From the NCBI RefSeq assembly GCF_040686855.1, contig NZ_JBFBOG010000002.1, positions 868,001 to 932,000 on the forward strand: a stretch of DNA of 64,000 nucleotides, read 5' to 3'. A program made the position numbers and the translations under genes. The notes under the pieces were generated by a model. The model had not been told where the DNA came from. It searched no databases and worked only from the letters and a program-made list of their open reading frames with translations. Within the stretch, counting starts at the first letter, position 1, and each line of letters begins with the position of its first letter. This document shows positions 60,201-64,000 of the stretch, piece after piece. This DNA comes from Leifsonia sp040686855. Lineage in GTDB: Bacteria; Actinomycetota; Actinomycetes; Actinomycetales; Microbacteriaceae.

Positions 60201-60354
60201 TCTGGGCCACCGCCTCGGTGAACGGGACCGGCTCGTCCGGCACCTCCCAGGCGGTGATCGTGAGGGGGAGGCTGCGGCGGTGCAGCGCGGGCGCCAGCTG
60301 GTCGCGGACGACGTTCGCGACGCGATGCTCCACCCGGTCGAGTTCATCGGTCAT
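57268..60354 (-). CDS. Glycoside hydrolase family 38 alpha-mannosidase
   Basis: 1028 residues, usual for bacterial GH38. IGHAHLDSAWLWPTRET near residue 280 holds the zinc-binding His and Asp, and WLPDTFGFTAAFPQI near residue 396 the catalytic nucleophile aspartate. QILL-type histidines appear in HDILPGSAIAWVHQEAE. The long C-terminal half is the beta-sandwich domain. There is no signal peptide, so it trims mannosides in the cytoplasm. ATG 60354 has TAGCCT seven bases upstream. It is divergent from a TetR gene and shares its operator region, next to an MFS sugar transporter. Confidence 0.94.
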   Translation of the reverse strand: MTDELDRVEHRVANVVRDQLAPALHRRSLPLTITAWEVPDEPVPFTEAVAQTFTPFQVGQKWSKPWGTTWFHLTGEVPAGWTTDAEGTTLQAVVDLGFSGLVPAFQSEGMFYRPDGTILKGLEPFNNAVDLDPHERRIDLYVEAASNPNMLAHFFVSPRITSDGGAGLPGPFMPAPRPPVSHLGDKATAGSEPIYTLQNVALVQRDRDVSELLSDASVLAGLARQLDAGLPRRAEIIRALDRMCDALDPDDIAGSAAAAWAELAPALAAPAHASAHSIVAIGHAHLDSAWLWPTRETVRKAARTFSNVLDLMDDDPEFVFAASSAQQFAWVKEHYPELFERIRERVAEGRFVPVGGMWVESDLNMPGGESLVRQFLQGQRFFQQEFGLIAREAWLPDTFGFTAAFPQIALSAGTDNFLTQKMSWNDTNVLPHHTFLWEGIDGSRIFTHFPPNDTYGSDLSGADLAKSQRQFAEKGASDVSATLFGWSDGGGGPTREMLGAAHRAHDLEGSPRVTLGSPAQFFERAKAGLRAPAVWTGELYLETHRGTSTSQAETKRGNRRSEHLLREAELWSASAAVRGLAEYPYEQLEAIWRTVLLLQFHDILPGSAIAWVHQEAEAAYQRIERELESLIAVAQRALAGVGEATVRFNAAPVPLEGVAPLSAGPATGAEHPAPVRTDDGVDLCNERVRARFDADGLLVSLQDLASGRDLIPAGEAGAILQLFRDRPNLFEAWDLDRSYANSVTELRSPDRVEIDGGALVVRHSVGRSSVTQRYRLAADATNLQIETEVDWHEREKLLKLAFPLDLRADSYASEIQFGHVDRPTFANTSWDTARYETVAHRWVHVAEPGFGAVVANASTYGHDVTRSVRPDGGTTTQVRQSLLRAPIFPDPTADQGVHVFRSSVGFAATPLDAARAGYALNLLPRTVQRASGDTVAPLVAVSAPSVLVESVKLAEDRSGDLVVRLFESQGARTHAALMFGVPFAEAWRTDVLERETGEGSWAGDESVELTLHPFEIVTVRLRLRPATS

Positions 60355-60371
60355 GAGGGGAAGGCTAACAG

Positions 60372-60391
60372 AAAGTTCCGTGTGGAACATT
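60372..60391. promoter_or_regulatory. TetR operator candidate in the mannosidase/TetR divergent region
   Basis: AAAGTTCC-GTGT-GGAACATT carries perfect five-base arms GTTCC/GGAAC with partly matching flanks. It lies between the two -10 boxes (TAGCCT toward the mannosidase, TACCGT toward the TetR gene), so it can block both. Confidence 0.65.
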
Positions 60392-60414
60392 TGCTGATTG
60401 GTACCGTTGTCGCC

Positions 60415-61065
60415 ATGCAGAGCAACACGGAGCCGCAGGCCGCCGAGCCGGCGGCCACCCCGGCGAAGGGGCCGGGGTCGCGCGGACGCTACCCCAAGGG
60501 CGTCATGCGGCGTCAGCAGATCCTCGACAGGACGATCGAGGTCTTCGCGCAGCTGGGACTCGAGGGCACGAGCCTGCGGGCCATCGGCGAGGCGATCGGC
60601 GTGAGCCATGCGGCACTCCGCCGCTACTTCGAGACCCGCGAGGAGCTGTTCCTCGAGATCCTGCGCGAGAAGGACCGCCAGGCGCTCCTGGATGCGCGGG
60701 AGAGCGGCCGGCCCTCGACCGACTTCGCAGGCCACCTCGACTCCTACGCTTCAGGCGCGCCGGGGCTCATGTCCCTGCGCCACAGCATGGTCGCCCGCGC
60801 GATGGAGCCGGGGAACGAGCACTCGCGGACGTTCTTCATCGAGCGGTACCGGCAGCTTCGCGCCGACGCGCTCGAGATCCTGCGGTTGGCGCAGGGCGCC
60901 GGTCTGGTGCGGGATGACATCTCCCTCGAGTCCGCGTCCGCGCTGTTGATCGCCGCGATGGACGGCCTCTCCACGCAATGGCTGCTCGATCCCGAGGTCG
61001 ACCTGCACGCCGGGATGGAGCTCTACGAACAGCTCCTGAAGCCCGTCGGGGCCACCGCAAATTAA
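60415..61065 (+). CDS. TetR-family transcriptional regulator of mannoside utilisation
   Basis: 216 residues. A 30-residue Pro/Gly/Ala-rich N-terminus precedes the HTH (GTSLRAIGEAIGVSHAALRRYF) and a TetR C-terminal domain (RQLRADALEILRLAQGAGLV). ATG 60415 is used because TACCGT lies seven bases upstream. Operator-like sequences sharing AAAGTTCCNNGTGG occur both before this gene and directly after it, before the MFS gene, so it probably controls the mannosidase, itself and the transporter. Ligand unknown, likely a mannoside. Confidence 0.88.
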   Translation: MQSNTEPQAAEPAATPAKGPGSRGRYPKGVMRRQQILDRTIEVFAQLGLEGTSLRAIGEAIGVSHAALRRYFETREELFLEILREKDRQALLDARESGRPSTDFAGHLDSYASGAPGLMSLRHSMVARAMEPGNEHSRTFFIERYRQLRADALEILRLAQGAGLVRDDISLESASALLIAAMDGLSTQWLLDPEVDLHAGMELYEQLLKPVGATAN

Positions 61066-61086
61066 AAAGTTCCAAGTGGGGCTTTT
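61065..61086 (+). promoter_or_regulatory. Second TetR operator candidate, before the MFS gene
   Basis: AAAAGTTCC-AAGT-GGGGCTTTT has nine-base arms that match at seven positions and shares AAAGTTCCNNGTGG with the site at 60372-60391. It begins in the stop codon of the TetR gene. Confidence 0.6.
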
Positions 61087-61215
61087 ACTGTTATCGTGAT
61101 CTCTGCCGGCGGCGGTCGCCCCGGAAACCCGCTTGCAGAGAGAAGTCAACGTGGACGAGTCCCAGCCCTTCACTGTCCCCGCCGCGTCCGGGAGGGATTC
61201 CCCTCCGACCAGGTC

Positions 61216-62442
61216 GTGCCCTCGACGCCCGGTCCGGCGCGTCCCTCCCGCTACCCGATGGTCGCCATCCCGCTCGGGATCCTCGGCTTCTCGATCGCAC
61301 TCGTCCCACCGCTCGTCATCACGATCGCCCTGCGGCTGCGCGAGCTGGACCTGGCGAACTCCGCCGCCGACCTCGGCGTCGTCCTCGGCATCGGCGCGCT
61401 GTTCTCGCTCCTGGCCAACCCGCTGGCCGGTCGCATCTCCGATCGCACGACGAGCCGGTTCGGGATGCGGAAACCGTGGATCGTCCTCGGCGGACTGGTC
61501 GGCTACGTCGGCATCGTCGTCATCGCCGTCGCTCCGAACGTCCCGCTGGTGCTCGTCGGCTGGAGCATCGCCCAGGTCGGCCTGAACTTCGCCCTCGCCG
61601 CGCTGGTCGCGATGCTGCCCGACCAGATCAGCCCGGAACGACGCGGACGTACGGCCTCGTTCATCAGCCTCGCTCAGAACGTCGGCGGCGTAGCCGCCAC
61701 CTTCCTGGTCCAGCTCTTCCCGGTCGGCCTCGTCCAGAGCCTCGTGCCGAGCCTGATCGGGGTCGCCCTCATGATCGGGATGGTGCTGCCGGTCAAGGAC
61801 CGCATCGCCGTCCGCGGCCCGAAGGAGCCGTTCAACGCCCGCGAGTTCTTCGGCGCGTTCGTCTTCAACCCGCGCAAGCACCCCGACTTCGGCTGGGCGT
61901 GGCTGACGCGCTTCTTCCTCACCACGACGCAGTTCACGGCGACCAGCTACCTGACGTACTTCCTGATCGCGCAGTTCGGGGTGGCCGACTCGGAGGCGCC
62001 GACCCTCGTGTTCCAGGCGATTCTCGCGAACGCGGTCGGCATCCTGCTCATCACCCCGGTGCTCGGCTGGCTCTCCGACCGTGTCCGTCGTCGCAAGCCG
62101 TTCGTCATCCTGTCCTCGATCATCGCGGTCCTGGGGCTCACGATCATCGCCCTCGCGCCGTCGATCCCGGTGGTGCTGCTCGGCGAGCTCGTCCTCGGCG
62201 CCGGGCTCGGCGCGTTCTTCGCCGTCGAGCTGGCGCTCCTGACGGATGTGCTGCCCAGCCCGGACACCGCGGCGAAGGACCTCGGTGTCGCCAACCTGGC
62301 CCAATCGCTGCCTCAGTCGCTCATCCCGGTCGCGGCGCCGGCCCTCATCGCGGCATTCGGGTACCCCGGACTCTTCATCAGCGGCGCGGTCTTCGGCGTG
62401 CTCGGCGCCCTCAGTGTCACCCGGGTCAAGAAGGTGCGCTGA
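61216..62442 (+). CDS. MFS transporter, sugar type (possible 5' frameshift)
   Basis: 408 residues from GTG 61216. Twelve membrane segments; DRTTSRFGMRKPWIVLGG is the conserved loop 2-3 of GPH/SLC45-like sugar MFS proteins. It is expected to import the sugar or glycoside cleaved by the mannosidase. The start is unsettled. No ribosome site precedes GTG 61216, while GTG 61151 in another frame has AGAGAGAAG upstream and a plausible soluble start (MDESQPFTVPAASG). A one-base frameshift near 61190 would join the two. The 3' end overlaps the convergent exporter gene by 17 bases. Confidence 0.82.
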   Translation: MPSTPGPARPSRYPMVAIPLGILGFSIALVPPLVITIALRLRELDLANSAADLGVVLGIGALFSLLANPLAGRISDRTTSRFGMRKPWIVLGGLVGYVGIVVIAVAPNVPLVLVGWSIAQVGLNFALAALVAMLPDQISPERRGRTASFISLAQNVGGVAATFLVQLFPVGLVQSLVPSLIGVALMIGMVLPVKDRIAVRGPKEPFNAREFFGAFVFNPRKHPDFGWAWLTRFFLTTTQFTATSYLTYFLIAQFGVADSEAPTLVFQAILANAVGILLITPVLGWLSDRVRRRKPFVILSSIIAVLGLTIIALAPSIPVVLLGELVLGAGLGAFFAVELALLTDVLPSPDTAAKDLGVANLAQSLPQSLIPVAAPALIAAFGYPGLFISGAVFGVLGALSVTRVKKVR

Positions 62443-63802
62443 CCTCCGCGTGATCGCGTGCCCGCGATCCGATCGCCGCGATCCCGAGGGCGCAGGCGGT
62501 GATCAGGAGGATCGCGGCGATGAAGCCGGCGCGGGCGTCCGTCAGGGCGGCGAGGGCTCCGAGGACCGCGATCCCGACGGACTGCCCGACCTGGCGCGAG
62601 GTGTTGTAGATGCCGGAGGCGAGCCCCGCGGAGCCGGCGCCGAGCGAGACGCTGGCGGTCCGGTTCAACGCGGTGGAGTAGATCGCGGTGCCGGCCCCGA
62701 CGATGAACTCGGCGATCACCAGCACCCACCACCGTTCCGGCGCGTTCGCGCCGAGGAGCAGGAGGGTCCCGGCGGCGGCGCTCACCGAGCCGATGAGGAT
62801 CATCCGGCGGGTTCCGCTTCGCAGGAGGAACGGGTTGACGATCACGCCCGCCAGGATGGTGCCGAGCGCGAAGGAGGCGAGCAGCAGTCCGCCGGCCGAG
62901 GCCGACGCTCCCCAAGCCGCCTGGACGTAGAGCGCGAGGAAGAACTGGAGCCCGTAGGCGCCGAACTGGAACGCGAAGCCTCCCAGGACCGCGCCGGTGA
63001 ACCCGGGGCTCCGGAACACGCCCAGCGGCATCATCGGCGCCTTCGCGCGGTGCTCGACCAGGACGAAGGCGGCGAGCAGCACCGCGCCGGCCGCGAGGAG
63101 CGTCCAGGTGAGCGGAGAGCCCAGGTCGCGGCCGGCCTCGATGAGCCCGGCGACGACGGCGACGAGGCCCGCCGTCCCCACGAGCTGCCCGGCCAGATCG
63201 AGGCGCGGCCGGTCCTGTCGGACGGCCGGTCGGTCGGCGGCCCCGACGAGCAAGGCTGCCACGATCGCGATCGGCGCGGTGAGCCAGAACACGGCTCGCC
63301 AGCCCGTCGTGTCGGTCAGCAGGCCGCCGAGGAACGGTCCGACCGCCATCCCTGCGCCGCCGAACACCGTCATCAGGTTCACGGCGGATGAGCGGTGCCG
63401 GGGGTCGTCGAAGCTCTTCCCGACCAGCGCCAGGACCATCGGCAGCAGAAGCGCGGCGAAGACGCCCTGTGCGGCGCGGCAGGCGACCAGCACCGCGAAG
63501 GAGGGGCTGAGCGCGCACGCGACGGACGCCGCCGCGAACCCGATCGCGCCGATCCGGAACAGCCGCTCCGCGCCGATGCGGTCCCCGAGGGTGCCGCCGA
63601 GGAGCAGCAGGGAGGCCAACGGGAGCGTGTACGCGTCGACGACCCAGGAGATGCCTCCCGCCTGCGCTCCCAGGTCGTCCGCGATGCGCGGGAGGGCCAG
63701 GTTCAGCGCGCTGCCGTCGAGCGTGATGACGATCCAGCCCAGGTAGATGGCCCAGCCGCGCGCCGACCAGGCCGAGCGGGCGGGTGCGGCGATCGCGGTC
63801 AC
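62426..63802 (-). CDS. MFS drug exporter, DHA2 family
   Basis: 458 residues with about fourteen membrane segments. WIVITLDGSALNLALPRIAD is the first-helix motif D1 of drug:H+ antiporter-2, and GGTLGDRIGAERLF is motif A. GMAVGPFLGGLL is motif C of exporters. It likely pumps out toxic compounds. GTG 63802 overlaps the stop of the upstream TetR gene as GTGA, so regulator and pump are translated together. Confidence 0.9.
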   Translation of the reverse strand: MTAIAAPARSAWSARGWAIYLGWIVITLDGSALNLALPRIADDLGAQAGGISWVVDAYTLPLASLLLLGGTLGDRIGAERLFRIGAIGFAAASVACALSPSFAVLVACRAAQGVFAALLLPMVLALVGKSFDDPRHRSSAVNLMTVFGGAGMAVGPFLGGLLTDTTGWRAVFWLTAPIAIVAALLVGAADRPAVRQDRPRLDLAGQLVGTAGLVAVVAGLIEAGRDLGSPLTWTLLAAGAVLLAAFVLVEHRAKAPMMPLGVFRSPGFTGAVLGGFAFQFGAYGLQFFLALYVQAAWGASASAGGLLLASFALGTILAGVIVNPFLLRSGTRRMILIGSVSAAAGTLLLLGANAPERWWVLVIAEFIVGAGTAIYSTALNRTASVSLGAGSAGLASGIYNTSRQVGQSVGIAVLGALAALTDARAGFIAAILLITACALGIAAIGSRARDHAEVSAPS

Positions 63803-64000
63803 GCGCGGGCCGCTTCGAGCAGAGCCAGCACGCCCTCGACCGCGTCGTCGAACACTGACGCATCCTGCGCCGCCCGCGCCAGGACGTACCCGCCCTGCAG
63901 GGTCGCCGCGACCGCCGCCGCCGTGCGGGCCGGGTCCAGATCCGGCCGGAACTCCCCGCTCTCGACGCCGCTCGAGATGACGGCGGCGAGCTGCCCGCGG
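63799..64000 (-). CDS. TetR-family regulator, C-terminal part (5' end outside window)
   Basis: The minus-strand frame is open from the window edge to a TGA at 63799-63801. The 66 visible residues include GEFRPDLDPARTAAAVAATL and GYVLARAAQDASVFDDAVEG, which match the C-terminal domain of LmrA/YxaF-type TetR regulators. The DNA-binding part lies beyond the window. Its stop overlaps the exporter start (GTGA), so it very likely represses that exporter. Confidence 0.8.
   Translation of the reverse strand, partial: RGQLAAVISSGVESGEFRPDLDPARTAAAVAATLQGGYVLARAAQDASVFDDAVEGVLALLEAARA

Noticed and set aside
60355..60735. N-terminal extension of the alpha-mannosidase by 127 codons
   Set aside because: It overlaps the divergent TetR gene and the shared promoter; the GH38 N-terminus begins at ATG 60354.

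Overview
The window is high-GC (about 70%) bacterial chromosome with dense, mostly short-spaced genes. GTG starts are common and codons end mainly in G or C. The gene content (cbs-metB pair, DtxR-type regulator with an Nramp transporter, GntP/GntK, many LacI and TetR regulators, actinobacterial xylA/xylB) points to an actinobacterium, most likely Microbacteriaceae (Leifsonia-like). That assignment is an inference from content and composition. I see no rRNA, tRNA, CRISPR array, transposase or phage genes, and no gene-free stretch longer than 300 bases.

Layout. 1-3.9 kb: end of an ABC exporter, a SnoaL-like protein, an Nramp Mn/Fe transporter with a palindromic operator, a NYN-domain protein and a DtxR/MntR-type regulator. 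4-7 kb: transsulfuration pair cbs-metB and a VOC protein. 7-12 kb: a helical-repeat protein carrying a palindromic insert, small hypotheticals, a YbdK-like ligase and a CPA1 Na+/H+ antiporter. 12-17 kb: two membrane glycosyltransferases and an amino acid permease. 17-22 kb: LacI regulator, MFS exporter, and the gluconate locus (FadR-type regulator, gntP, gntK).

22-38 kb is a pentose and plant-polysaccharide island. xylB, xylA, a GH3 beta-xylosidase/glucosidase and a sugar ABC transporter lie on the minus strand. Beside them are two LacI regulators, an acetyl-xylan esterase-like hydrolase, a Gfo/Idh-ThuA-Gfo/Idh operon and a ROK regulator. Candidate operators precede xylA, the ABC operon and the Gfo/Idh operon. 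The genes form one logic: debranch and import xylo-oligosaccharides, cleave them, then isomerise and phosphorylate xylose.

38-44 kb holds a Bcr/CflA transporter with a structured leader, a PAP2 phosphatase, a HerA-like ATPase and small stand-alone genes. 44.3-46.6 kb is the most interesting segment. It is a tight four-gene cassette: a lipoprotein, a GHSLG lipase-like protein with a C-terminal helical extension, and two small helical proteins. This order matches type VII (T7SSb) lipase toxin modules of the Staphylococcus TilA-TslA-TlaA1-TlaA2 type, which I have not seen described for this kind of organism.

46.7-57 kb: SulP transporter, GAP-family protein, ArsR/SRPBCC pair, an LPDTG-anchored surface protein, and two TetR-controlled loci with clear palindromic operators. 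57-64 kb: GH38 alpha-mannosidase divergent from a TetR gene and an MFS sugar transporter that share an operator motif, then an MFS drug exporter translationally coupled to a TetR gene cut by the window edge.

Across the window, many genes lack a Shine-Dalgarno sequence and instead have a TANNNT hexamer 6-8 nt before the start codon. This is the signature of leaderless transcripts.
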